DNA from: Rhodoplanes sp. Z2-YC6860
Lineage (GTDB): Bacteria; Pseudomonadota; Alphaproteobacteria; Rhizobiales; Xanthobacteraceae
Reading direction: 5' to 3'
Assembly: GCF_001579845.1 (NCBI RefSeq)
Contig: NZ_CP007440.1
Location: 434,001 to 498,000, forward strand
DNA: 64,000 bases
The position numbers and the translations under genes are program-made. The notes beneath the pieces were generated by a model. The model saw nothing but the letters and a program-made list of their open reading frames with translations, searched no databases and was not told the origin of the DNA. Below are positions 37,080 through 46,057 of this stretch, one piece after another (positions within the stretch are counted from its first letter, which is position 1; every line of letters starts with the position of its first letter).

Positions 37080-38612
37080 CTAGAGCGCGGCCACGGCGGC
37101 GAGGGGCCGCGGCGCCTGTCCGCTTAGTGCGCTCCGGCGTTCGGAGATCGCCGTTTGTGCCCGGTCGATCGAGAGCGAATAGGCCGCGATGGCTGTGTCA
37201 TCGAGCGTGCTGGCTTCGACGGCCCGGATCATTTCGTCCTGGATCGCGTCGATCTCGTCCTGGAGTTCGTCCAGCGTCTGGTTCGTTTCGGCGGTCCGAG
37301 CGGCCTTGGCGATTTCGAGGAGCCGTTCGAGGCTGCGTAGCCGCCGCACCCGGTCGTCGGCTTTGTTGTAGCTGAGAAGTCCTGCGAAGCCTGAACCCAG
37401 GAACGACACCACCATCAGCCCGAGATAGATCCAGTCGTTGTAGCGATCGAAGAAGCTTTTCAACTCGCCGTCGAGATAGGCCGCGGCGCCCGGATGCACC
37501 GGCACCGAAGCGTCCTTGTCGGTGTCGGGCTTCTCGATCTTGGCGGCCGCGGGAATTTCTGCGGCGATTGCCTGGCGCGAAGCAAGCAGATTCTTGGTGA
37601 GGTCGGCGGCAACCTGTTCGCTCAACAGCTTTCGCGCCACGATGAAATACTGCACCTCGATGGTGTCGACGCTTTCCTCAGGCCGCGGCGGCGAGCCGCC
37701 GAAGGCGCCGGCTTTGATCTCGCTCGATTCGTAGACCGGATTGCGCTCAGCGATGGCTTCGGCAGCGCTGATCGCCAGGAATGTCGGAGGCTCCTTGCCT
37801 CGTGTGGCGGCCGAAATCGCATCGGCGGTGATCTTGCTGCCGACCGGGCCGACCGACATGATCACGTCGACGGCGCTATCGCGGATCGATTGCGCGACGT
37901 TGCTCGGATCAAATTGAATGACGCTGACTCGATCGGGCGCGTTTGGCTTTCCGAGATCGTCACTGCCGAGCATCACGACCTTGTCAGGGTTGATGTTGTA
38001 TTGGTGCAGAATCGCCTTGAGCAGATCGAGATTGCGCGGCGAGCGGCCGACGATGCCGATGCGCCGGCCGACGAACTGCTCGATCTTCTCGACCGGTTTT
38101 ATCTTTGCAGCGGACTTGCCAGCGGATTTGCCCTTGGCGCCCTTCGCGGGGTCCGGCGCGCTCGGCACGATGAACGCCACGACATTCTTCCGCAGGATCG
38201 CGATCGCCTGGCCGTTCTTCGGCATGGCGACGTCGCGGCGCACCACGGCGAGATCGGCTTGGCCTTTATCGAGTGCGTTCGCGGCCTCCAGCGGTCCGCC
38301 TGGCACGACGGTGACATTCAGGCGGGTGTTGAGGCGGTCGCGCGCGAATTGCGCGGCGAATGCCTGGATGATGCGAGCGTCATCGCTGTTCGGCGGCCCG
38401 ACTGCGATCTTCAGCTCCGTCGGCTGCATGGAATGGTGATAGGCGAATGCTGCAACGCCGCCGCACAGCAACACGAAGGCCATAATGATGAGCCCGGTGT
38501 GCTGCATCATCAGCCGGAAGTGGCGGCCCCATCCGTCGCGCGCGTCCCCGGAGGCGGGCACTGCGGTCGGCGGATTGGCGGCTCTGAACAGGCGGCGCAG
38601 TCGGACCTGCAT
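37080..38612 (-). CDS. Membrane-anchored TAXI-family solute-binding protein
   Basis: The 510-residue protein has an N-terminal anchor (about 36-58), a TAXI/NMT1-like binding domain (ELKIAVGPPNSDDARIIQAFAAQFA, RRIGIVGRSPRNLDLLKAIL, VHPGAAAYLDGE), a second membrane helix (WIYLGLMVVSFLGSGFAGLL) and a C-terminal coiled coil (about 420-490, SLERLLEIAKAARTAETNQTLDEL). No TRAP permease gene is adjacent. Its end is 52 bases before the Lgt-like ATG in the same direction, so cotranscription is possible. A sensing or scaffolding role is as likely as transport. Confidence 0.8.
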   Translation of the reverse strand: MQVRLRRLFRAANPPTAVPASGDARDGWGRHFRLMMQHTGLIIMAFVLLCGGVAAFAYHHSMQPTELKIAVGPPNSDDARIIQAFAAQFARDRLNTRLNVTVVPGGPLEAANALDKGQADLAVVRRDVAMPKNGQAIAILRKNVVAFIVPSAPDPAKGAKGKSAGKSAAKIKPVEKIEQFVGRRIGIVGRSPRNLDLLKAILHQYNINPDKVVMLGSDDLGKPNAPDRVSVIQFDPSNVAQSIRDSAVDVIMSVGPVGSKITADAISAATRGKEPPTFLAISAAEAIAERNPVYESSEIKAGAFGGSPPRPEESVDTIEVQYFIVARKLLSEQVAADLTKNLLASRQAIAAEIPAAAKIEKPDTDKDASVPVHPGAAAYLDGELKSFFDRYNDWIYLGLMVVSFLGSGFAGLLSYNKADDRVRRLRSLERLLEIAKAARTAETNQTLDELQDEIDAIQDEMIRAVEASTLDDTAIAAYSLSIDRAQTAISERRSALSGQAPRPLAAVAAL

Positions 38613-38762
38613 GTTGCGAATCTATCACGTTCCGGGCCCTTCCGGTTCCAACGAACCAGCCCTGGATTCTGCAGTTGACGTCAGATGTTGGGTCGCGCCA
38701 TGGGCGTCAAGGTTCGAACAGAACCGCCGGGATTGGCGCTATTATGCCCGAAACGGGCAAAA

Positions 38763-38796
38763 CAAGGGATCAAGCCAAAACCAAGGGATCAAGCCA
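38763..38796. repeat. 15-bp direct repeat in a gene leader
   Basis: CAAGGGATCAAGCCA occurs at 38763-38777 and 38782-38796, a 19-base period. The second copy provides the AAGGGA ribosome binding site and ends in the A of the pterin dehydratase ATG. The first copy duplicates the ribosome binding site without a start codon. Confidence 0.85.
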
Positions 38797-39089
38797 TGGC
38801 ACAGAAACTCACGGGACAGGCCAGGACCGATGCGCTGCGCAAGCTTGCAGGCTGGACCGAGGTCGCCGGCCGCGACGCTATCGGCAAGAAATTCGTGTTC
38901 AAGGATTTCAACCAGGCCTTCGGGTTCATGACCCGGGCTGCGCTGGTCGCCGAGAAGATGGATCACCATCCGGAGTGGTTCAACGTCTACAAGACCGTGG
39001 AAGTGACGCTCGCGACCCATGACGCCGGCGGCGTCACGGAGCTTGACGTCAAGCTCGCCACGGAGATGGACCGGTTGGCCGGGCTGTAA
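38796..39089 (+). CDS. 4a-hydroxytetrahydrobiopterin dehydratase (PCD/DCoH)
   Basis: This 97-residue enzyme recycles 4a-hydroxypterin cofactor. The active-site motif is [18 protein letters not shown] with His57, His58 and Pro59, and the third histidine is His75 ([13 protein letters not shown]). Length is normal. No aromatic amino acid hydroxylase gene is nearby; in bacteria this protein also occurs apart from phenylalanine hydroxylase. Confidence 0.93.
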   Translation: MAQKLTGQARTDALRKLAGWTEVAGRDAIGKKFVFKDFNQAFGFMTRAALVAEKMDHHPEWFNVYKTVEVTLATHDAGGVTELDVKLATEMDRLAGL

Positions 39090-39160
39090 ACGGCACTTGC
39101 CGTCGCCCTGGAGAATAACCATCTTTCGCGCGACGGTTTATCGTCTGGTGGGATAGGGCA

Positions 39161-39541
39161 ATGCGTTTCGCGGGTGCTGCGTCGGTGAAAGACGAAGAAC
39201 GCTTCAAGCGCGATGAGGCGACGGTGATCCGCGACTTCTGGGGCAAGTTCACCCGGCTCGCCGCACATATCCCGTTCGCCGAGGATTTGTTGACCGCTTA
39301 CTACTGCGCCTTCGACCGCGGAACGCCGAGCCATGTCCGCTTCGCACTGATCGCCGCGCTTGCCTATTTCATCTCACCGCTCGACATCCTTCCCGATTTC
39401 CTGCCGCTGATCGGCCTGACCGACGATGCCGCCGTGCTTGCAGGCGCGGTGCGGCTCGTGTGGGGGAGCATCAAGCCCGAACATCGCGACGCGGCGCGCC
39501 AGACGCTGGAGCGTCTGAAAACGGAAAAGCCTAGCGTTTAA
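39161..39541 (+). CDS. DUF1232 (YkvA-family) membrane protein
   Basis: The 126-residue protein has the family core ALAYFISPLDILPDFLPLIGLTDDAAVLAGAV, a short hydrophobic hairpin. The N-terminal part is charged and cytoplasmic. Function of the family is not established. It ends 4 bases before the convergent quinone reductase stop. Confidence 0.88.
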   Translation: MRFAGAASVKDEERFKRDEATVIRDFWGKFTRLAAHIPFAEDLLTAYYCAFDRGTPSHVRFALIAALAYFISPLDILPDFLPLIGLTDDAAVLAGAVRLVWGSIKPEHRDAARQTLERLKTEKPSV

Positions 39542-39545
39542 GCCC

Positions 39546-40520
39546 TCAGGGCTTCAGCACCACCTTGCCCATCACCTTGCGCCCGGCGATGTCGCCGAGC
39601 GCCTGAGCTGCCTCGCTGAGCGGGTAGGCCGCGTGGACATGGGCGCTGAGCTTGCCCTCGGCACACCAATCTAACAACTCGGCGGTGTTGGAGCGATGGC
39701 CCTCCGGATCGCGCTCGGTCCACGAACCCCAGAACACGCCGCGCACGTCGCAGCCTTTCAAGAGCATCAGGTTGAGAGGCAGCCGCGGGATTTCGCCTGC
39801 CGCGAAGCCGACCACGAGATAGCGCCCAAGCCAGGCCAGCGAGCGCAGCGCAGGCTCTGCATAGCGGTCGCCGATCGGGTCGTAGACCACGTCGATGCCG
39901 TGCTCGCCGCCGAGCGCGCGAAGCCCTTCGCGCAGATCACCCGTCGCATAGTTCACGCCCGCCGCGGCGCCGTGCTCCTTCGCGAAGGCGATCTTGTCGT
40001 CCGACGACGCGCAGGCGACGACATGCGCACCCATCAGGTGGCCGAGCTCGACGGCGGCGAGGCCGGTGCCGCCCGAGGCGCCGAGCACCGCGAGCGTCTC
40101 GCCGCGCTTGAGCTCGCCACGGTTTTTCAGTGCGTAGTAGGACGTGCCATAGGTGACGATGATCCCCGAGGCTCGATCAGGGTCCAGACCCGCGGGCATC
40201 CTGACCAGCCGCTTGGCGGCAATCGCGATCTTCTGCCGCGCCGCGCCCCAGCCCGCATAGCCGATGACGCGGTCGCCCACGGTAAAGCCGGTCACGCCCG
40301 GGCCGAGGCTTTCGACGATGCCCGCGAATTCCGCGCCGGGCGAGAATGGATAGGCCGGCTTGTACTGATACTTGCCGGCGATGATCAGCAGGTCGAAGAA
40401 ATTCAGCGCGGCGGACTCGATCCGAACCACGGCTTCTCCCGGCCCGGCCTCCGGGTCCGGAAGGTCGGCCACCGTCAGGTCCTCGGGCTTGCCCGGGCGG
40501 GTGCAGAGCAGGGCTTTCAT
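39546..40520 (-). CDS. Quinone oxidoreductase-like MDR-family protein (NADPH)
   Basis: The 324-residue protein is a zinc-free medium-chain reductase of the QOR type. The GroES-like domain includes AALNFFDLLIIAGKYQYKPAYPFSPGAEFAG and the nucleotide-binding part has LAVLGASGGTGLAAVELGHLMGA. The zinc-ligand pattern is missing. NADPH use is expected from the family. It is a single gene. Confidence 0.9.
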   Translation of the reverse strand: MKALLCTRPGKPEDLTVADLPDPEAGPGEAVVRIESAALNFFDLLIIAGKYQYKPAYPFSPGAEFAGIVESLGPGVTGFTVGDRVIGYAGWGAARQKIAIAAKRLVRMPAGLDPDRASGIIVTYGTSYYALKNRGELKRGETLAVLGASGGTGLAAVELGHLMGAHVVACASSDDKIAFAKEHGAAAGVNYATGDLREGLRALGGEHGIDVVYDPIGDRYAEPALRSLAWLGRYLVVGFAAGEIPRLPLNLMLLKGCDVRGVFWGSWTERDPEGHRSNTAELLDWCAEGKLSAHVHAAYPLSEAAQALGDIAGRKVMGKVVLKP

Positions 40521-40691
40521 GGTCAGCTATTCCAGGTTCTATGCGGGTTCCCGCCGAATTGGGCCATCGGCGGATCGGACGATCGCGGCGGGCTGCGACG
40601 CCATGGCCTTTCCACTCCCGATTTTGCCCATTATTCGGTTATAGTTACACCGATCCGCCACATTCTAACTTCCGGTCATGCGAGAGGCCCA

Positions 40692-41252
40692 ATGAGAGTG
40701 AATAAACCGAGTTCCCTCGTTCTGATGGTCGTGGCCGCAGCCGCGATGGCGCCGGCTGCGGCGCATGCGCAGCCCAAGCCCCCGGCCAACCCGACCGCCC
40801 AGGCGACGCTGCTCGGCCAGTACGGCGACTGGGGCGCCTATACGGCGAGCCCCGGTGGCCGCAAGGTCTGCTTTGCGCTGTCGAAACCCACCGCGCAGCA
40901 GGACAACCCGCCGAACCGCCGCACGGCGGCCAATGCGGTCTACATGTTCGTGTCGACCCGGCCGGACGAGAAGGTCAGCAACGAAATCTCGCTGCTGGTC
41001 AGCGGTTACGCGTTCAAGCCCAATTCCGAGGCCACCATGACGATCGCCAATGGCGGCTTCCCGATGTACACCCAGAACGACGGTGCCTGGGTCAAGAACG
41101 CCGCCGAAGAGGCGCGGCTGGTCGATGCCATGCGCAAAGCGCCCGACGCGGTGATCAAGGCCCAGACCTCCAAGGGCACCCAGACCACCGATACCTTCTC
41201 GCTCAAGGGGATTTCCCAGGCGCTCGACCGCGTGTCGCAGGAGTGCCGTTAG
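40692..41252 (+). CDS. Invasion-associated locus B (IalB) family periplasmic protein
   Basis: From the ATG at 40692 (GAGAGG upstream) the 186-residue product has a signal peptide ending at AAAHAQ, then LLGQYGDWGAYTASPGGRKVCFALSKP, the IalB-family opening. It ends SQECR with a second cysteine that could pair with that in KVCFAL. IalB was first described in Bartonella entry into erythrocytes, but the family is common in free-living Rhizobiales. The frame upstream of 40692 is an antisense shadow of the reductase gene. Confidence 0.87.
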   Translation: MRVNKPSSLVLMVVAAAAMAPAAAHAQPKPPANPTAQATLLGQYGDWGAYTASPGGRKVCFALSKPTAQQDNPPNRRTAANAVYMFVSTRPDEKVSNEISLLVSGYAFKPNSEATMTIANGGFPMYTQNDGAWVKNAAEEARLVDAMRKAPDAVIKAQTSKGTQTTDTFSLKGISQALDRVSQECR

Positions 41253-41323
41253 CCGCCGCTGGCGATTCTGCGGCTTTGCCCCATTTATGTTAGACACGCG
41301 CGAAACTCGCGCCGCGATGACGC

Positions 41324-42547
41324 ATGACCGCAATTCTTGAGACCGATATTCCGCTGGAGAAGATGCCGCTGGAGCGCTACGTGCCGCCGGCGAAGCCTTC
41401 GCTTGTCGGCATGTCGCGAACTGCGCTGGCTGAGGCGCTCGGCGCTGTCGGCGTCGCGCCGGGCCAGCAGAAGATGCGGGTGCAGCAGCTCTGGCACTGG
41501 ATCTACGTGCGCGGCGCCCAGGACTTCGATCAGATGTCCAGCGTGTCCAAGGACCTGCGCGCGGTGCTCGACACGCATTACACGCTGGCGCGGCCGGAGG
41601 TCGTGGCCGAGCAGATCTCGGTCGACGGCACCCGGAAGTGGCTCCTGCGCCTGCCGGGCGAGGTCGCGGGCGAGCGGGCGCACGAGGTCGAGTGCGTCTA
41701 CATCCCGGAAAGCGATCGCGGCACGCTGTGCGTATCGAGCCAGGTCGGCTGCACGCTGAACTGCTCATTCTGTCACACCGGCACACAGCGCCTCGTGCGC
41801 AACCTCACGCCCGAGGAGATCGTCGGCCAGGTGATGGTGGCGCGCGACCGCCTCGGTGATTTTATCGGCATGGCGCGCGCGCAAGGACCCGGGCTGCCGA
41901 CCGAAGGCGAGCGCTGCGTCTCCAACATCGTGATGATGGGCATGGGCGAGCCGCTGTACAATTTCGAGGCGGTGCGCGACGCCCTCGGCGTGGTGCAGGA
42001 CGGCGATGGCCTGGCGATTTCGCGGCGGCGGATCACGCTGTCGACCTCGGGCGTGGTGCCGATGATCGAGCGTGCCGGTGCCGAGATCGGCGTGATGCTC
42101 GCGATCTCGCTGCATGCGGTGCGCAACGATTTGCGCGACAAGCTCGTGCCGCTCAATCGCAAATATCCGATCGAGGAGCTGCTGGCGGCCTGCCGCAACT
42201 ATCCGGGTCTGTCGAACGCACGCCGCATCACCTTCGAATACGTGATGCTGAAGGGCGTCAACGACTCGCTCGCCGATGCCAAGGCGCTGGTGCGGCTCCT
42301 CTCGGGTATTCCGGCGAAGATCAATCTCATCCCGTTCAATCCGTGGCCGGGCAGCCAGTACGAGTGCTCGGACTGGGAGCAGATCGAGAAGTTCTCCGAA
42401 ATCGTGTTCAACGCCGGCTATGCGTCGCCGGTGCGCACGCCGCGCGGCCGCGATATTCTGGCGGCCTGCGGTCAGCTCAAGAGCGAGACCGAAAAGCTCA
42501 CCGCGCGCGAGCGCATGGCGCTGCGCGCGATGGCGATGACGGATTGA
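41324..42547 (+). CDS. rlmN: 23S rRNA / tRNA adenine C2-methyltransferase RlmN
   Basis: RlmN is a radical SAM enzyme that methylates A2503 of 23S rRNA and A37 of some tRNAs. The 407-residue protein has the SAM cluster Cys143-x3-Cys147-x2-Cys150 ([14 protein letters not shown]), [14 protein letters not shown] and, near the C-terminus, the catalytic cysteine in [23 protein letters not shown] is the N-terminal HhH-like segment. It is followed after 6 bases by a small membrane protein gene. Confidence 0.96.
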   Translation: MTAILETDIPLEKMPLERYVPPAKPSLVGMSRTALAEALGAVGVAPGQQKMRVQQLWHWIYVRGAQDFDQMSSVSKDLRAVLDTHYTLARPEVVAEQISVDGTRKWLLRLPGEVAGERAHEVECVYIPESDRGTLCVSSQVGCTLNCSFCHTGTQRLVRNLTPEEIVGQVMVARDRLGDFIGMARAQGPGLPTEGERCVSNIVMMGMGEPLYNFEAVRDALGVVQDGDGLAISRRRITLSTSGVVPMIERAGAEIGVMLAISLHAVRNDLRDKLVPLNRKYPIEELLAACRNYPGLSNARRITFEYVMLKGVNDSLADAKALVRLLSGIPAKINLIPFNPWPGSQYECSDWEQIEKFSEIVFNAGYASPVRTPRGRDILAACGQLKSETEKLTARERMALRAMAMTD

Positions 42548-42553
42548 GCAGCC

Positions 42554-43063
42554 ATGGCTCTTGGACGCCTGCTGCTCCGTTTCCTGATTGTGCCGTTCGG
42601 ATTTTGCCTGGCGACCATGGCTGCGGTGCTGTTCGTGATCGCGGCGCACTGGAGCCGGTTCATGGCCATTGTTGCTGCCAATCGCGGAGGCGATGAGGAC
42701 GTCGCGCTGTTCGTCGCGGGATCTTTCATCGTGCTCATTGCGGCCATTTCGGCGGCCAAGATGTTGTGGCCGTTCATCCTGGCGGCGGCGCTGGCGGAGG
42801 CTTTTGCATTCCGCTCCTGGGTGTTCCACGTTTGCAGCGGAGCGGTCGCGGCGCTGATCGGTCTCAACACCCTGAGCGACTCCGGCGCCTACGATCTCTA
42901 CAACGCGCCCGTGATTGTCGTTGGCGCAGGCTTCGCGGCAGGGTTTGTGTATTGGCTGATCGCGGGCTGGAGTGCCGGCTTTTGGAAGCCGGTGTTCGCG
43001 CCGCCGCGTCAGCCATTGCCGCAGGCACAATCGTTGCCGGGCGCGCCACCGCCGGCACCCTAG
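42554..43063 (+). CDS. Conserved membrane protein of unknown function
   Basis: The 169-residue protein has four hydrophobic segments (LLLRFLIVPFGFCLATMAAVLFVIA, VALFVAGSFIVLIAAISAA, WPFILAAALAEAFAF, APVIVVGAGFAAGFVYWLIAG) and a Pro/Gln-rich tail. It follows rlmN by 6 bases, so it is likely cotranscribed. I do not recognise a family. Confidence 0.75.
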   Translation: MALGRLLLRFLIVPFGFCLATMAAVLFVIAAHWSRFMAIVAANRGGDEDVALFVAGSFIVLIAAISAAKMLWPFILAAALAEAFAFRSWVFHVCSGAVAALIGLNTLSDSGAYDLYNAPVIVVGAGFAAGFVYWLIAGWSAGFWKPVFAPPRQPLPQAQSLPGAPPPAP

Positions 43064-43245
43064 CTGCGGCACGGCGCCGCAAGACGGGACAGCCCCAACG
43101 CCCCTAGGCCCCTTTCCCGATCTGTCCTAGGCTCAACGCGCCAAAACTTGGCATATCAAGGCTTTGGCACACCAAGACAAGACGGGCCTTTCAAAGCCTG
43201 CCCCGAGCAATGGACTGCGCGATTTCTCAACGGGAGTGGACGTCC

Positions 43246-44262
43246 ATGCAATGGCTTCGGTCGATCGTTCAGATATCCGTGGCGCTCGCTGTCGCGACGC
43301 TGTCGTTCGCCGGCGCTGCATCGGCGCAAACCAAGATCACGATCGGCAAGGTGGTCGGCGGCAACGGCCTGCACATTTCGAGTTATGTCGCCGACGTGGC
43401 CGGCATCTTCAAGGAAGAAGGCCTCGAAGCCCGCTTCGTTTCGTTGAACGGCAAGGCGCAGGTGACAGCGGGATTGTCCGGCAGCCTCGATTTTGTGCCG
43501 ATCCCCTCGGGTGGCGCGCAGGCGGCGCTCAACGGCGCCGAGATCCGTTACATCGTCGGCCAGTCGATGTCGTCGCAATGGGTGTTCGTCACGCGCGGTG
43601 ACATCACCAAGGTCGAGGACCTGAAGGGCAAGACCATAGGCTATGGCCGGCTTGGCTCGGCCGACTACGACGAGGGCGCGACGTATCTGTCGCGGTTCTT
43701 CAATCTGCAGGTTGGCAGGGACTACAAGGTGATCGCCTTCCAGGGGGAGCCCGAGCGTATTCCGGCGCTGCTCAACAAGGACATCGATGCGACGATGGTC
43801 TCCGCCGCATTTGCGGCTCAGGCGGTGAGCATGGGCATGAAGGTGATCGGGCGCACCTCGGACAAGATGCCACGCGTCGGCGGCACCTTCTGGGCGCCGA
43901 AGGCCTATGTCGACAAGAATCCCGAGACGGTGGCGAAGTTCACCCGCTCCATCGCCAAGGCCGTGATGCTTCTGCGCACCAACAAGGAGATCTCGGTAAA
44001 GGCCATCAAGGAGCATCTTGGTCTCACCGACGACAAGGTGGTATCCGCGATCTGGGACGAACTGCACAACGTGTTTGGCGCGGAATTGCCGAAGGATCTG
44101 TTCCGGGAAATCTTCGAGTCGCGCCGGCTCGATATGATCGCCGAAAACCAGTGGCCCAAGGACAAGCCGCTGCCCGATCCGGAGCAGTTCTTGTTGCGGG
44201 CGCAGCTTGAGACCGCGTTGAAGGCGGTCAACTACGTGCCGACCAAGCTCGGGACGAATTGA
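43246..44262 (+). CDS. ABC transporter substrate-binding protein (NitT/TauT, NMT1-like)
   Basis: The ATG at 43246 has GGGAG about 9 bases upstream. The 338-residue protein has a signal peptide ending GAASAQ, then TKITIGKVVGGNGLHISSYVADVAGIFKEEGLEARFV, the NMT1/SsuA-like periplasmic fold. It would deliver a small anion or pyrimidine-like ligand to the permease pair encoded convergently at 44.4-46.8 kb. The ligand cannot be told. Confidence 0.87.
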   Translation: MQWLRSIVQISVALAVATLSFAGAASAQTKITIGKVVGGNGLHISSYVADVAGIFKEEGLEARFVSLNGKAQVTAGLSGSLDFVPIPSGGAQAALNGAEIRYIVGQSMSSQWVFVTRGDITKVEDLKGKTIGYGRLGSADYDEGATYLSRFFNLQVGRDYKVIAFQGEPERIPALLNKDIDATMVSAAFAAQAVSMGMKVIGRTSDKMPRVGGTFWAPKAYVDKNPETVAKFTRSIAKAVMLLRTNKEISVKAIKEHLGLTDDKVVSAIWDELHNVFGAELPKDLFREIFESRRLDMIAENQWPKDKPLPDPEQFLLRAQLETALKAVNYVPTKLGTN

Positions 44263-44283
44263 TTTCACCGTCATCGCAACGTG

Positions 44284-44389
44284 GTCATTCCGGGGCGCGC
44301 CGAAAGGCGCGAACCCGGAATCCAGTTAAGACAGCGGTGTTTGCTTCTGGATTCCGGGTTCGCTCGCTACGCGAGCACCCCGGAATGAC
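44284..44389. repeat. Palindromic repeat, copy 2 (GTCATTCCGGGGC family)
   Basis: Outer arms GTCATTCCGGGG and CCCCGGAATGAC enclose inner arms AACCCGGAATCCAG and CTGGATTCCGGGTT, as in the copy at 8738-8841. The loop and side hairpins differ (GCGCGCCGAAAGGCGC; CTCGCTACGCGAG). It fills the gap between the convergent 3' ends of the substrate-binding protein and permease genes. Confidence 0.9.
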
Positions 44390-44398
44390 GCCGGTGGC

Positions 44399-45238
44399 TC
44401 ATTCACCCAGCCGCTGGGGCCGCCAGCGGCTGAGGCGGTTTTCGAGAAGCCGCACCAGTCCGGTCATCAGGAGCGACAGCACGGCAAATACGACCAGGCC
44501 GGCAAATACGATATCGACCTGATATCGGCTCGCCGCCTGCACCATCACGACGCCGAGGCCCTGCTCGGCGCCGAAGAACTCCGCCACCACCACGCCGAGA
44601 ACGGCGCGGCCGATCGCCAGCCGCAGGCCCGCGATGATGTAGGGCAACGCGTTGGGCACCACGACCAGCCGGGCCACGTCCCATTCGCTTGCGCCGAACG
44701 AACGCACCACATTGATGAGGAGTTTGTCGGCGTTGCGCACACCTTCGTAGGTGTTGATCAGAATCGGAAACAGCGCGCCGATGAACACGATCACCACCTT
44801 CGACCAGACGCCGAGTCCGAACCACAGCATAAGCAGGGGCAGGAAAACCAGCCGCGGCGTGGCGTTGAATGCGGTGATGAACGGGTCGAACATCGCGTTC
44901 AGCGTGCGCGAGCGGCCGAGCAGCACGCCGAGCGGCAGGCCGACCACGATCGCGAGCAGCAATCCGATACCAAAGCCCGCGGCGCTGACGCCGAGCGGTG
45001 CCCAGAGCGTGCCGGTGACCATCATGTTCCAGAGCGTCACGCCGACACGGCTGGGCGTCGTAAAGAACATCTTGGTGCCGGCCGACAGCGCCACGAGGTG
45101 CGGCAGTGCTTCCCAGACGATCAACAGCAGCACGATGCTGCCGGTGCCGAGCGCCGCAGGCTCGATCTGCCGCCAAAGGCTCTTTGTCGGAGCTGTGAAA
45201 CTCTCGGCCGGGGCGTCGGTGCGAAGCGTGTCGGCCAT
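44399..45238 (-). CDS. ABC transporter permease (NitT/TauT type), second permease
   Basis: From the ATG at 45238 (AGGTGG upstream) the protein has 279 residues, about six membrane helices and the permease EAA-like loop around VVRSFGASEWDVARLVVVPNALPYIIAGLRLAIGRA. It is similar to the other permease in the operon, so the two probably form a heterodimer. A GTG at 45247 is an alternative start. Confidence 0.88.
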   Translation of the reverse strand: MADTLRTDAPAESFTAPTKSLWRQIEPAALGTGSIVLLLIVWEALPHLVALSAGTKMFFTTPSRVGVTLWNMMVTGTLWAPLGVSAAGFGIGLLLAIVVGLPLGVLLGRSRTLNAMFDPFITAFNATPRLVFLPLLMLWFGLGVWSKVVIVFIGALFPILINTYEGVRNADKLLINVVRSFGASEWDVARLVVVPNALPYIIAGLRLAIGRAVLGVVVAEFFGAEQGLGVVMVQAASRYQVDIVFAGLVVFAVLSLLMTGLVRLLENRLSRWRPQRLGE

Positions 45239-45247
45239 GGCTTCCAC

Positions 45248-46057
45248 CTATTGTCCGGCACGCCACGGAAACGCGGCGCGCTCGGCCCAGCGGATGCCTT
45301 CGGTCAGTGCCACCGCGATGACCATGATGACGATGATGCAGGCGAACATCTTGTCGAGTGCAAAGAGATCGCCGAAGCGCGCGATGGCATAGCCGATGCC
45401 CTCGGAGGCGGCGAAGAACTCGCCGACCAGCACGCCGATCAAAGCGCGTCCGACCGCGATCCTGGCGCCGGCCACCACGTAAGGCAGAACGCTTGGCACG
45501 ATGACCTTCAGATAAAGATCGATCTCCCGGCCGCCGAGCGAGCGCACGACGTTGATCAGGAGCGGATCGACCGCGCGCACGCCCGCATAGGCGTTGAACA
45601 CGAACGGAAACACCGAAAGGAAGAAGATGATCAGCGTCTTGGCCGCAAGTCCCACGCCGAAGAAGATCACGATCAGTGGCGACAGCGCGACCAGGGGGCT
45701 CGCGTAGAACACCGTCATCAGCGGATCGAGCGCCCAGCCGACGCGTGTGCGCCAGCCCATCACCACGCCCAGGGCCACGCCGACCACCGTGGCGGCGGTG
45801 AGGCCATAGAAGAACGGCACAGCGCTTGCCATGAGATCGCGAAAGAGTGCGCCGCTGCGGATGAGATCGAGCAGGCCCGCTGCGATCAGGTCCGGCTTGC
45901 TGATGAACAGCTTGTTGAACGGCACGAACAGGAAGATCGCCTGCCAGGCGGCGAAAAACAGCACGACCGATGTGAGGCCCAGCAGCAGATTGCGGTGGCG
46001 CGCGGCAAAGCTTTGGCGCGGCGCATCCTCGGCTGCGGTGTCTTGCGCCATGCTCAC
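45248..46057 (-). CDS. ABC transporter permease (NitT/TauT type), first permease
   Basis: This 269-residue protein has about six membrane helices and the EAA-like loop VVRSLGGREIDLYLKVIVPSVLPYVVAGARIAVGRALIG. The GTG at 46057 overlaps the stop of the ATPase gene (GTGA); an ATG two codons further is an equal choice. It pairs with the permease encoded after it. Confidence 0.88.
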   Translation of the reverse strand: MSMAQDTAAEDAPRQSFAARHRNLLLGLTSVVLFFAAWQAIFLFVPFNKLFISKPDLIAAGLLDLIRSGALFRDLMASAVPFFYGLTAATVVGVALGVVMGWRTRVGWALDPLMTVFYASPLVALSPLIVIFFGVGLAAKTLIIFFLSVFPFVFNAYAGVRAVDPLLINVVRSLGGREIDLYLKVIVPSVLPYVVAGARIAVGRALIGVLVGEFFAASEGIGYAIARFGDLFALDKMFACIIVIMVIAVALTEGIRWAERAAFPWRAGQ

